From Parvularcula sp. (GTDB lineage: Bacteria; Pseudomonadota; Alphaproteobacteria; Caulobacterales; Parvularculaceae), in assembly GCA_002704915.1 (NCBI GenBank), contig PAIP01000068.1:186001-250000 (forward strand): 64,000 nucleotides of DNA, read 5' to 3'. The notes beneath the pieces were generated by a model. That model saw only the letters and a list, made by a program, of their open reading frames with translations, was not told the DNA's origin and did no database searches. Numbering within the stretch: the first letter of the stretch is position 1; every line of letters starts with the position of its first letter. Below, piece after piece: positions 8,256-16,777 of the stretch. Both the position numbers and the translations under genes were made by a program.

Positions 8256-9530
8256 ATGGCGCATATTGTCGTATTAGGCGGCGGGCTTGGCGGGGTCGTT
8301 ATGGCCTATGAAATGCGCGCCGCAGCGCGTAAGGAAGATAAAATCACTGTGATTTCCGACAAGCCCACCTTTGATTTCACGCCTTCAAACCCATGGGTCG
8401 CCGTCGGCTGGCGCACGCCCGACCAGATCAGCGTCGAACTTGAAAAACCGCTGGCGAAAAAGAATATCGACTTCATTCCGGTCGCCGCGACGAAGCTGCG
8501 GCCGCAGGACAACGCGATCGATCTCGAAGACGGACGCGCCGTCGACTATGATTATCTGATCATCGCCACCGGCCCCGAGCTCGCCTTTGACGAAATTGAA
8601 GGCCTGGGGCCCCATGGCGGGCATACGCAATCCATCTGTACGACGCCCCATGCAAAAACGGCGCATGACGCATTCGAGAAATTCGTTAAAAATCCGGGTC
8701 CTATCGTCGTCGGCGCCGTTCAGGGCGCTTCGTGCTTCGGCCCCGCTTATGAGTTTGCGTTCATTCTGGATGCAGAACTGCGCAAACGGAAAATCCGCGA
8801 CAAGGTGCCAATGACCTTTGTCACGTCAGAGCCTTACATCGGTCATCTGGGCCTCGATGGCGTCGGCGATACGAAGACCTTGCTCGAGTCGCAATTGCGC
8901 GACCATCACATCAAATGGATCACCAACGCCAAAGTGAAAGGCGTCAGCGCCGAAAAGCTTCAGGTCGAGGAACTGGACGAACGCGGAAATCTTAAAAAAG
9001 AGCACGAGGTTGAAGCATCTTTTTCGATGATGCTGCCTGCATTTCGCGGAATTCCCGCGGTTCGCGATATCGAAGGCCTCGTTAATCCGCGCGGCTTCAT
9101 TATCGTCGACAAGCACCAGCGCAACCCAACCTATCAGAATGTCTTTTCTGTCGGCGTATGCGTCGCCATTCCGCCCATTGGACCGACGCCAGTGCCTGTC
9201 GGCGTTCCCAAAACCGGCTTCATGATCGAATCCATGACCGCAGCGACGGCTGAAAACATCGGCGCCATCCTGCACGGGAAAGAGCCCAGCAGCGAAGCAA
9301 CCTGGAACGCCATGTGCCTTGCCGATTTCGGGGATGGCGGCGTCGCTTTCGTCGCCATGCCGCAAATCCCGCCGCGCAATGTCAACTGGGCTTCAGAGGG
9401 ACGCTGGGTCCATCTCGCCAAAGTGGCCTTCGAAAAATATTTCATCGGCAAAGTCAAAAGCGGCCAGACCGAGCCTTATTATGAAAAAGCGGTTCTGAAA
9501 CTGCTCGGCCTTGAAAAACTCAAGGTTTAG
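8256..9530 (+). CDS. sqr: Sulfide:quinone oxidoreductase
   Basis: A 424-residue FAD-dependent disulfide-reductase-like protein. The dinucleotide-binding motif is VVLGGGLGG (5-13) and the second FAD contact is FSVGVCVAIPP (297-307). Cys128, Cys160 and Cys354 fall at the positions of the three catalytic cysteines of Acidithiobacillus SQR (128, 160, 356), and the KTGFMIESM stretch is also SQR-like. It would oxidise sulfide to sulfane sulfur or polysulfide and pass electrons to ubiquinone at the cytoplasmic membrane; the C-terminal amphipathic region (about 375-424) would be the membrane anchor. AAAGGAGG precedes the ATG. It is the last gene of the operon controlled by the SqrR/BigR-like regulator, which strongly supports the sulfide assignment. 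No persulfide dioxygenase is in the window. Confidence 0.88.
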   Translation: MAHIVVLGGGLGGVVMAYEMRAAARKEDKITVISDKPTFDFTPSNPWVAVGWRTPDQISVELEKPLAKKNIDFIPVAATKLRPQDNAIDLEDGRAVDYDYLIIATGPELAFDEIEGLGPHGGHTQSICTTPHAKTAHDAFEKFVKNPGPIVVGAVQGASCFGPAYEFAFILDAELRKRKIRDKVPMTFVTSEPYIGHLGLDGVGDTKTLLESQLRDHHIKWITNAKVKGVSAEKLQVEELDERGNLKKEHEVEASFSMMLPAFRGIPAVRDIEGLVNPRGFIIVDKHQRNPTYQNVFSVGVCVAIPPIGPTPVPVGVPKTGFMIESMTAATAENIGAILHGKEPSSEATWNAMCLADFGDGGVAFVAMPQIPPRNVNWASEGRWVHLAKVAFEKYFIGKVKSGQTEPYYEKAVLKLLGLEKLKV

Positions 9531-9537
9531 GGACGTG

Positions 9538-10740
9538 CTAAAAACCATCCACCGCTAAATTGGCTACGCTTCGCGCAATCATTAATTCTTCATTTGTCGG
9601 GATTACCCAGGCTGGGACTGAGGATTTGCGCGTTGTGATCAACGGGCCATTCGCATTATTCTTCTTATGGTCACAGTCAAATCCGAGCCAGCCCAGACCA
9701 TCCAGAATTGCGGCGCGAATTGCAGCAGCGTTTTCACCGACGCCAGCGGTGAAAACCAATGTATCGACACCGCCCAAAGCACCTGCCAGCGCCCCGATTT
9801 CCCGAATGCAATGATAGACGAAGTAATCGACCGCTTCAGCCGCGGCCTTGCTATCGCTCTCCAATAGAACGCGCATGTCGCCGCTGACGCCGGAGAGCCC
9901 GAGCAATCCGGACTGGTTGTAAAGAAGATCGCTGATCGCAGCGGCGTCCATCTTTCGTTGTTGCATGAGATATATAAGGACGCCGGGATCAATGGCGCCG
10001 CTCCGCGTCGCCATGGGCAGCCCATCAAGGGCGGTAAATCCCATCGTCGTGGCGACGCTCCTGCCTTCACGAAGCGCGCATAGAGACGCCCCCGCGCCGA
10101 GATGCGCCACGATCATGCGTTCTGCAGCAGCCGGCCCGACGATCTCCGGCGCCGCCTGCGCAATGTAATCATAAGATAGGCCGTGAAATCCGTACCGAAT
10201 GACGCCGCCGGCTTCATATTGGCGCGGCAAGGCGAAAAGCTGCGCGATGCGCGGCTGGCTGCGGTGGAAAGCCGTATCGAAACAGGCCATTTGAGAGGCT
10301 TCCGGCCAGCGCGCCTGTGCATGAGAAACGCCATCCAGATTATAAGGCTGATGTCCTGGCGCCAAGGGACACAGGGCGGCAAGCGCCTCTAACGTAGTGC
10401 CGTCAAGACGTTCCGGTTTGCAATAATGGGCGCCGCCATGAACGATTCGATGACCAACCCCGCTTACGGCGTCAGGACTATAACCGGCTTTCGCCAGACC
10501 TGCGTCAATCGCTTCAAAAACACAATTCCAGGCATCGTCATGCCCGCCGCCGCTTGATCGAAAAGGCCTTCGGACATCTGGCTCTCCGTCTGTCTGGATG
10601 CGGCATTCGCCTTCGCCCCCGATGCCGGAAACGCTCGCGCGCAGGAGCGGCGTTTCATCAAGTACTGCATGCTTAATTTTGTAAACCGCCGTCTTGATGC
10701 TCGACGAACCTGCATTCAGCGTGACGACAAGCTTGCTCAT
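9538..10740 (-). CDS. ackA: Acetate kinase (acetate/propionate kinase family)
   Basis: 400 residues, the usual length. The N-terminal ASKHA phosphate-binding motif is LVVTLNAGSSSIK; GHRIVHGG, FDTAFHRSQP, YGFHGLSYDYIA, MIVAHLGAGASLCA and FTAGVGENAAAIR are the diagnostic blocks. It converts acetyl-phosphate and ADP to acetate and ATP, and would pair with the phosphotransacetylase-like gene at 1677-2618. It converges on the SQR gene, with 7 bp between the stop codons. GGACGGAA precedes the start. The unusual point is the separation of the two Pta-Ack genes by the sulfide operon. Confidence 0.95.
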   Translation of the reverse strand: MSKLVVTLNAGSSSIKTAVYKIKHAVLDETPLLRASVSGIGGEGECRIQTDGEPDVRRPFRSSGGGHDDAWNCVFEAIDAGLAKAGYSPDAVSGVGHRIVHGGAHYCKPERLDGTTLEALAALCPLAPGHQPYNLDGVSHAQARWPEASQMACFDTAFHRSQPRIAQLFALPRQYEAGGVIRYGFHGLSYDYIAQAAPEIVGPAAAERMIVAHLGAGASLCALREGRSVATTMGFTALDGLPMATRSGAIDPGVLIYLMQQRKMDAAAISDLLYNQSGLLGLSGVSGDMRVLLESDSKAAAEAVDYFVYHCIREIGALAGALGGVDTLVFTAGVGENAAAIRAAILDGLGWLGFDCDHKKNNANGPLITTRKSSVPAWVIPTNEELMIARSVANLAVDGF

Positions 10741-11023
10741 GGTGTTTCCGTCCTGCCCTCAACTGTGCCCTATCTTCCATCACATTATAACCGCCTACAC
10801 TATCCGTAAGCTTATATGCGAGAGCCTGTCGGCGTTCATGGGCAATATCCGCCTTAACGCCATTCTCTGTTTTCTGAGTGATTCAGGAATAACCGAAACC
10901 GCCGCCTGCCGGTTTGACGGTCGCCAAGCCTCTCAGCATTAAGACGCTGTTTCCTGATTCCTTGAGTACGGTCGCTAGTGCAATGCAATACTTCGCGTCA
11001 ACGCCAAATAGCCGACCGGAGAA
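10741..11023. other. Intergenic stretch without recognised features
   Basis: Between the acetate kinase start and the end of the Wza-like gene I see no credible gene or hairpin. The promoter of acetate kinase should lie at its left end. Confidence 0.5.
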
Positions 11024-11566
11024 CTAGAAGAATCGCTGGACAATGCGAATCGTATCACCGGGCTGAAGCATCGTTGTTGCGGTCAGCTTGTATTTCTTCT
11101 CTTCCTCACCGGCGTGGTGAAGAACATAAAAAACAGACCGATTGGCGCGATAGGTGAAACCGCCGGCTTTCGCCACAGCCTGCATCACAGTCATGGCTTC
11201 GCCATACTCATACTCGCCCGGCTGGTTTACTTCTCCTAAAATATAAACGGGCCGAGGATCGGAGACTTCGACGCTGACCCGGGGATCCTGAAGATAGCGG
11301 CCCAGATAAGCTTCTCTGATCTTCGTCTGCAATTCATCGGTGGTAAGCCCCGCCGCCTGAATTGAGCCGGCCAGCGGCAGTTCAAGCGTCCCCAGTTCAT
11401 TAATGCGGTAGGGTCCGGTGAGATCTGGCTCGGCGAAAATCGTAACCATGACGCCATCTCCAGCCGCGAGGCGGTAGGCAACATCCTCTTCGACCTTCAT
11501 GACTTCGCCGCCCGTGGCGCAGGCCGCCATGACAAAAGCCAAAAAACTGGTGAGCAGAACACGCAT
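11024..11566 (-). CDS. Polysaccharide export lipoprotein (Wza/KpsD-like, short form)
   Basis: 180 residues. A lipoprotein signal peptide (1-16, VMAAC with the lipidated Cys at about 16) is followed by the Poly_export domain (YRLAAGDGVMVTIFAEPDLTGPYRI) and one SLBB-type domain (PVYILGEVNQPGEYEYGEAMTVMQAVAKAGGFT). Family members form outer-membrane export assemblies for capsule or exopolysaccharide. This one is about half the length of Wza and lacks the C-terminal helix that makes the Wza outer-membrane pore, so a separate barrel may serve as the channel; the one at 23167-24447 is a candidate. It is divergent from the glycosyltransferase at 11701. Confidence 0.88.
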   Translation of the reverse strand: MRVLLTSFLAFVMAACATGGEVMKVEEDVAYRLAAGDGVMVTIFAEPDLTGPYRINELGTLELPLAGSIQAAGLTTDELQTKIREAYLGRYLQDPRVSVEVSDPRPVYILGEVNQPGEYEYGEAMTVMQAVAKAGGFTYRANRSVFYVLHHAGEEEKKYKLTATTMLQPGDTIRIVQRFF

Positions 11567-11700
11567 GGATGACGGTCTCCTCGTCCCGATGATTTACGAG
11601 CAAATGATAGACCGGCCTCTTCGCAAGTGCAATAATAACCTTCGCACCCGCACAACTTCAGGCAAGCGGCGGCGTGTCGCAACGCAATCGGTCGATTCTG

Positions 11701-12783
11701 ATGACGAATGTTTATCTCAACGGTCGTTTTCTTATGGCGCGGCAAAGCGGCGTTCAACGCGTGGCGCGGCGGATTGTGCTTGCGCTCGACGATTTGCTGA
11801 ATGAACAGCCTGACATAAACAACAAATATCATCTCGTTTGCCCGGAAGGCGAGATGGATATTTCTCTCCGGTCGATTTCCACGATCCGTCTTCCGTCCAC
11901 AGGACAACGGTTCGAACAGGCAAGCCTGCCCAGGGCCTGCGCCGACGGTTTGCTGGTCAATCTGGCGAATAGCGGCCCTTTAACGCATAACAACAGCATC
12001 GTCATGATGCATGACGCGCAGGTCTGGACGACGCCGAAGAGCTATTCGCCCGCCTTTCGCCTTTGGTACAAGAGCGTCCAACCTCTCCTTGGGCGCCGGG
12101 CCCGGAAGGTCCTTACCGTATCGGCCTTTTCAGCCGATAACCTGATGAGCCATGGCGTCGTCGAAACAGCGCCCACCGTCATTCACAACGGCGTCGATCA
12201 TATTCTGGATGCGGCGCCGGAACCGGATGTGCTTGATCGGCTTGGCGTCACATCGAGGTCATACATTTTCGCTTTTGCCTCTGCGCAGCCGCACAAGAAT
12301 ACCAGACTTCTGCTCGATCTCGCCAAGTTCTCAGATGCGCCTGAAATCGTGCTGGCCGGCGACTTGCCGGACAACGCATCGCCTACGGAGAATATAATAA
12401 GAACAGGAAAGATCAGCGATGGAGCCTTGCGCACCCTCTATGAGAATGCGCTTTGTTTTGCACTTCCCTCTCTAACGGAAGGCTTTGGCCTGCCGGCCGG
12501 CGAAGCGATGACCTGCGATTGCCCCGTGCTTGCCGCGAAAGCCGGCGCGCTGACCGAAATATATTCGCAAGCGGCGATAATGCTCGATCCACACAACCCC
12601 AAAGACTGGCTGTCGGCAATTCAAGGCCTCGCCAATAATCCTAAAGAGCGCCAGGCCCTTATCGACAAGGGCCGCAAAAGGGCCGCGACGCTGACATGGG
12701 CCCGCGCGGCGGAAACGTTGCGCCGGATTATCGGGGAAACTCTGGAAGCTGACACCGCTCAACGCGCCGCAAAGGCATCGTAA
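11701..12783 (+). CDS. Glycosyltransferase family 4 (GT-B fold)
   Basis: About 360 residues. The C-terminal half has the GT4 hallmarks: FAFASAQPHKNTRLLLDL, then ALPSLTEGFGLPAGEAM, the E-x7-E nucleotide-sugar binding motif, and CPVLAAKAGALTEI. The N-terminal half begins VYLNGRFLMARQSGVQRVA, as in mannosyltransferase-like GT4 enzymes. It would transfer a sugar from an NDP-sugar to the lipid-linked repeat unit on the cytoplasmic face. The ATG at 11701 is chosen because the conserved N-terminus begins there; a GTG at 11674 would add nine residues. It is divergent from the Wza-like gene and overlaps the convergent sulfotransferase by 25 bp. Confidence 0.9.
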   Translation: MTNVYLNGRFLMARQSGVQRVARRIVLALDDLLNEQPDINNKYHLVCPEGEMDISLRSISTIRLPSTGQRFEQASLPRACADGLLVNLANSGPLTHNNSIVMMHDAQVWTTPKSYSPAFRLWYKSVQPLLGRRARKVLTVSAFSADNLMSHGVVETAPTVIHNGVDHILDAAPEPDVLDRLGVTSRSYIFAFASAQPHKNTRLLLDLAKFSDAPEIVLAGDLPDNASPTENIIRTGKISDGALRTLYENALCFALPSLTEGFGLPAGEAMTCDCPVLAAKAGALTEIYSQAAIMLDPHNPKDWLSAIQGLANNPKERQALIDKGRKRAATLTWARAAETLRRIIGETLEADTAQRAAKAS

Positions 12784-13517
12784 ATCCGCCTGTCCAGCGC
12801 GCACATTTCTTTCAGCTTAGCCAGATCCGCATCAGCAATATCGTACTGTTTTTCTTTTCTTTGTGCGCCGATATTGCGCTTCGGAAGAGCGATTTTAACG
12901 CCCAGATTTTCCTGACATTCACGGGAAAACGCCTCTTGGTCTTCCAGAACACCAACCACCGAGAATTTTTCCAGGTTTTGGATCGCACGCGCAGGAGCAT
13001 CTTCGATGCCCTCCCGAACGCCCCAAGGCTGCTCACCGAAAAAATAGCAAAGTATATGACTTTCGATCCAGCCACGTCTGCTTTCCAGAAATTCCGAGAA
13101 TGGATATTTTCGGCATTTGGGATCAAAGTGGTAATGAGAAATAAAACGGTCCACAGGATCGCGAAGTAATGTAACGAATAAAAATTCGTCCGCATATTGT
13201 GAGATAAAGTCCTCATCGATCGGCGCATGTCCTTGGATGTAGTGAGAACCGCCTGAGGCGTGATAGGCCATAAGATCACGCTTGAATCTCATCCAGTCAG
13301 CGGCGTCGACATCCTGCAAGGCGCGCGAACTCGCCTCTTCGCTGACTTTGAAAGATGAAAGGGGATATCGCGCCCGAAAAGAATGAGACAAAGAGGTGCC
13401 GCCGCATTTCGGCACGTGAACGAACATGACCTTGTTCTTGTAGAGAACATCTTTGATGTTCCGCCATTTCCGTCCCGCACCGGAAAAATTGACTGATTTG
13501 ACCAAGCTGTTCAGCAT
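12759..13517 (-). CDS. Sulfotransferase family protein
   Basis: About 252 residues. The 5'-phosphosulfate-binding loop is VMFVHVPKCGGTSLSHSF (about residues 28-45) and the 3'-phosphate-binding region is FVTLLRDPVDRFISHYHF, both typical of PAPS-dependent carbohydrate sulfotransferases (Sulfotransfer_2 type). It would add sulfate from PAPS to a sugar of the polysaccharide. The ATG at 13517 has GGAGAGGTGAC in front; the frame extends to 13655 but that part is Arg/Gly-rich and looks non-coding. Neighbours are glycosyltransferases on both sides, supporting action on the repeat unit. A second, unrelated-looking sulfotransferase lies at 15636. Confidence 0.86.
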   Translation of the reverse strand: MLNSLVKSVNFSGAGRKWRNIKDVLYKNKVMFVHVPKCGGTSLSHSFRARYPLSSFKVSEEASSRALQDVDAADWMRFKRDLMAYHASGGSHYIQGHAPIDEDFISQYADEFLFVTLLRDPVDRFISHYHFDPKCRKYPFSEFLESRRGWIESHILCYFFGEQPWGVREGIEDAPARAIQNLEKFSVVGVLEDQEAFSRECQENLGVKIALPKRNIGAQRKEKQYDIADADLAKLKEMCALDRRIYDAFAAR

Positions 13518-13581
13518 GTCACCTCTCCAAATGAACTCTCGGCCTTTGCCCCCTCGGCCCGCGCCGACAGCCTCAGGGCAT

Positions 13582-14451
13582 TCATTCAGCCGCGCTCTTC
13601 GACTGCGGCGGCGGCGCCAAATATCCCTCCGCCCGACCAAAGAAAATCGCGCCAAGCTCAGAGGTTTTCTTGAACCTGCCGCGCAGGACGTTGAGCGGTA
13701 TTTTCGCGAGGGGACGCATCAGCCACCAAAACAATGAGGCTGCAGAATACTCATGAAGTCTCAGGACCCTTCCCAGACCGCGCGCATATCCGCGCGCTTT
13801 TATAATATTGGCGCGATCCGGTCTGACCTTCGAGATGTCTTCATGATGCCCGAAAAGATCCGGGTCATAAAACGCCTTTGCGCCGCAGGAAAGCGCGCGC
13901 AAGACGATATCCTGCCCCTCGCAAGCCTGAAACGGCGTGCTCGCGCCAACGCCGATGTCTTCGTCAAACCCCTCGATCTTCTGCAAAACCTCACGGCGAA
14001 AAAAGATCATCCATTCAATTTGCGTAGTGAAAACATTTTGCCGGCTCACCGGCTGAGGCGTTTTTTCAAAACGCCCATTGATGGATTCGCCTGACATATT
14101 CGCCGCACGACCGCAAAGAATGTCCGCATCGAGATCTTCGAGCAACTTCACCGCCTTCGATAAAAAATCCGCCGGATACCAGCAATCGTCATCGGGAAAA
14201 AGCACGAAATCGCCCCGCGCCTCCCTCCAGCCGACATTGCGACCACGGCTTGCGCCCCGCTGACCCGGCGTGTGAATGCGCTTCAACGGAAAGCTCCAGT
14301 CAGACTGGACAAAGGACGCCAGAAAATCCTCGTCATTCTGGTCTACAATAATAACCTCAAAATCGTGGAAGGTTTGCGCTGTGAGGCTTTCAAACAGCTT
14401 GGTAAGATCGCTGGTTCGTCCCAAAGTGGAGATGACGAGAGAAAGTTTCAT
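13582..14451 (-). CDS. Glycosyltransferase family 2
   Basis: 289 residues with a GT-A fold start (KLSLVISTLGRTSDLTKLFESL), the nucleotide-binding VIIVDQNDED, the metal-binding FPDDDCWYP (DxD-like) near residue 90, and GFDEDIGVGASTPFQACEGQDIVLRAL carrying the putative acceptor-site catalytic ED region. It would add one sugar to the lipid-linked exopolysaccharide unit in the cytoplasm. It is transcribed ahead of the sulfotransferase at 12759-13517, with 64 bp between them, and follows a second GT2 gene. The donor sugar is not predictable. Confidence 0.9.
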   Translation of the reverse strand: MKLSLVISTLGRTSDLTKLFESLTAQTFHDFEVIIVDQNDEDFLASFVQSDWSFPLKRIHTPGQRGASRGRNVGWREARGDFVLFPDDDCWYPADFLSKAVKLLEDLDADILCGRAANMSGESINGRFEKTPQPVSRQNVFTTQIEWMIFFRREVLQKIEGFDEDIGVGASTPFQACEGQDIVLRALSCGAKAFYDPDLFGHHEDISKVRPDRANIIKARGYARGLGRVLRLHEYSAASLFWWLMRPLAKIPLNVLRGRFKKTSELGAIFFGRAEGYLAPPPQSKSAAE

Positions 14452-14542
14452 TTAGCCCGCCCTGGGTTAAATTTTGCAGCTCGATGCGGGAGAGACTTCA
14501 AAACCGCCTATATGACGGCGCTTGCGTGCCTGAGCCATAACG

Positions 14543-15460
14543 TCAAAGATCCAAAATACGCGAGGGATGAAGCTTTCCCCTCATCATTGATGCGAACGCA
14601 GCAAGATTGCCGGAAAGACGCCCGCGATAGTCGACATACGGATCGTTCCGGATGCTCTTCACTATATTGGCGGCAATCGCGCGCCACAAAAATCGCCAGC
14701 AATATCGCGCTTGCATCGTCCCCTTTCTCATCAGGTAGATCGGATTAGCGATCTGCGAGTACCCCATGCGAACGCCGCTTGTACGGCCGCCCTTTACACC
14801 AAGATGAACGCCCCTTGGCGCCGGATGATAGATGATGCGCCCATAGGCTTGCGCCTGACCGGTGTAATCACGATCTTCCTGCCAGGCGTATAGAGGAAGG
14901 TCTTCGTCAAAACGCACATCGCGCGTCACGACATCGCGAAACGCCATGTTGCAGCCATAGACGGAAGAGATAGGCCTGGGCTCTTCCCATTGCGCCCAGC
15001 AGCGCCCTGGCGGCAGACGCCCTTCAAGATAGGCGAGGGCATCGTCTTCGCTAATGCTGGCGCCATGAATGCCGTCCGCGATTACTTGCCCGGTCACACC
15101 CATGATTTTTGGATCGTCCAGAAAAATGTTGCGGACCTGTTCCAGCCAATCGGCGGCGGGGCGAAAATCATCATCGAAAAACGCGGCGAACCAGTCGCCC
15201 GCCGGACGCCAGTCAGTGAGCACCCGTTCGATGCCGATGTTGCGCTGCAAGGTCAGACCAGGACGCGTGGCGTAGCAAAGCCGGCAATCGAGTTCAGCAA
15301 AACAAGGCGCTTCTTCTAGGCCATCCAAGTCGGCGGGCTCAGCGCCGACGAAAATCACACCCTTTGGCTTAAGGGTCTGTTTTGAAAGGGATAACAGAAG
15401 GCGCCGAGACTCCCGCGCACGCCCTTTCGTGGCGATTATGACAAAAGCCTCCATGGGCAT
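14543..15460 (-). CDS. Glycosyltransferase family 2
   Basis: 305 residues. The start AFVIIATKGRARESRRLLLSLSKQT is GT-A type; the metal-binding motif is AFFDDDFRPAADWLE near 90-105, and DEDLPLYAWQEDRDYTGQAQ carries the ED acceptor motif. The C-terminal third is basic with a hydrophobic patch and may touch the membrane. It is the first gene of a probable minus-strand group GT2-GT2-sulfotransferase; its upstream region (15461-15635) is a divergent promoter region shared with the AT-rich sulfotransferase. Confidence 0.9.
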   Translation of the reverse strand: MPMEAFVIIATKGRARESRRLLLSLSKQTLKPKGVIFVGAEPADLDGLEEAPCFAELDCRLCYATRPGLTLQRNIGIERVLTDWRPAGDWFAAFFDDDFRPAADWLEQVRNIFLDDPKIMGVTGQVIADGIHGASISEDDALAYLEGRLPPGRCWAQWEEPRPISSVYGCNMAFRDVVTRDVRFDEDLPLYAWQEDRDYTGQAQAYGRIIYHPAPRGVHLGVKGGRTSGVRMGYSQIANPIYLMRKGTMQARYCWRFLWRAIAANIVKSIRNDPYVDYRGRLSGNLAAFASMMRGKLHPSRILDL

Positions 15461-15635
15461 CCCCGCTTACCCGCCGCTGTCACTATAACGGCGCCAAGGG
15501 AAGACTTGCAATTATTTTTTTGCGCTGCAACATAATTGATGGGGAGCTATTTCAAACAAATTCATCCCTCACAAGCGAGCAAAAAGAACAAATTTGGATA
15601 CTTCACGTCGACGAGCTGAGACTTACGCATATGGA

Positions 15636-16427
15636 ATGCAGATGGCCCTTACAGGACAGTTGAAACATAATCTCGGCGCCGCGACCAATGCATTGCTGCC
15701 GCAATGCAATTATTCTCGATGTATCTTTTTAATCGGGCATATGCGCTGCGGCTCCACAGCATTGTCCAATATTCTATGCTCAAGGCCTGACATCAGCGGA
15801 TATGGCGAAACTCATATTTCGTATACAGACAAAAACGGGCCAGGGGCGCTTGTTCTTAATCAACTCAAAAGAAGCGCCTGGAAACCGCAGGCAGACTACC
15901 TTTTCGATAAAATATTGCATAATGTACTCGATTCAAAACCTCCGGAAGAATTCTTCAAAAGCTGCGCCATATTTTTGATACGCGACCCCAAAGCGGCGAT
16001 TCCGTCTATTTTGAATCTCTCTCAAAAAACAGGGATGCGTGAATATGCTACCTTCAAAGACGCTGAGAGTTATTATACAGACCGCCTTTTGCATATAAAA
16101 ACGCTTTGGAAGCGTTTCCCGAGCGATAGGCGCTGTGGTTTCACACATGACGCCTTAACTCAGGACACTAAAACTGTTTTGAATACCATCTCACAATTCT
16201 TAGGCTTGGAATCGCCTTTGAGAAACTATTACGCACCAAGCAGAGCAACTAAGCAACACGGAACAGGAGACCCGTTAAACGCACATAAGCATAACGCCAT
16301 TGTAGAAGGTGGCATAAAAAAGGCGCGCAATCAGAATACCGTTTCAGAAGGGCGCAAAATAGCTGACCGAACAGAGGAGCTTTGGCTGGAAACCTCCACA
16401 CTCTTTCAAAGAGACAGGGAACGATAA
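15636..16427 (+). CDS. Sulfotransferase-like protein in an AT-richer segment
   Basis: About 263 residues. CIFLIGHMRCGSTALSNIL (near residue 30) is the 5'-PAPS loop and CAIFLIRDPKAAIPSILNLS (near 110) the 3'-phosphate site, as in the Sulfotransfer_1/3 families. The ATG at 15636 is chosen; an upstream TTG at 15594 and an ATG at 15642 are alternatives, and none has a strong ribosome site. Base composition is clearly richer in A+T than the flanking genes, with codons such as ATA, AAA and TTA frequent, suggesting recent transfer. It lies between GT2 and flippase genes of the exopolysaccharide locus, so a role in polymer sulfation is plausible but unproven. Confidence 0.78.
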   Translation: MQMALTGQLKHNLGAATNALLPQCNYSRCIFLIGHMRCGSTALSNILCSRPDISGYGETHISYTDKNGPGALVLNQLKRSAWKPQADYLFDKILHNVLDSKPPEEFFKSCAIFLIRDPKAAIPSILNLSQKTGMREYATFKDAESYYTDRLLHIKTLWKRFPSDRRCGFTHDALTQDTKTVLNTISQFLGLESPLRNYYAPSRATKQHGTGDPLNAHKHNAIVEGGIKKARNQNTVSEGRKIADRTEELWLETSTLFQRDRER

Positions 16428-16777
16428 GAAAAACTCAATACCGTCACATCAACCTTGGCGCCTGCCCAGCGAGAAAGAGTCGCGATGATTGCGCAGTTTT
16501 TTTGAAGGGCTATTTCGCTATTTTCGCCGCCTCATCACGCAAAATCAGACCCAATCCGAAGCATCCTTGACGCGACACATTGACGATCCATTGCCAAGAT
16601 CCGCAATCGACCAACCTTGCTCAAAAAGTGGCTCTTACTCATGACAGAAAAGTCAGTAGAAAAAAGCATCAAAGGCCCTACACTCCGCAAATGCTTGGTT
16701 CTTTGTGAAACGATACCGCAACGAGATCGAGCTTTTGAGTATGTACTTCAAAACTGACCAGATAGAACTAGCCACGC
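16428..16777. other. Intergenic stretch of 350 bp, AT-richer, no gene recognised
   Basis: No frame here has coding character or a ribosome-binding site. It probably contains the promoter of the flippase gene; a T7 run near 16498 is preceded by only a very weak hairpin, so I do not call a terminator. Confidence 0.45.

Noticed and set aside
10694-10942. Small plus-strand frame upstream of acetate kinase
   Set aside because: It overlaps the acetate kinase start in antisense, has no ribosome site and no protein-like composition.
16490-16510. Terminator at the T7 run after the AT-rich sulfotransferase
   Set aside because: Only a 3-bp stem precedes the T-run.
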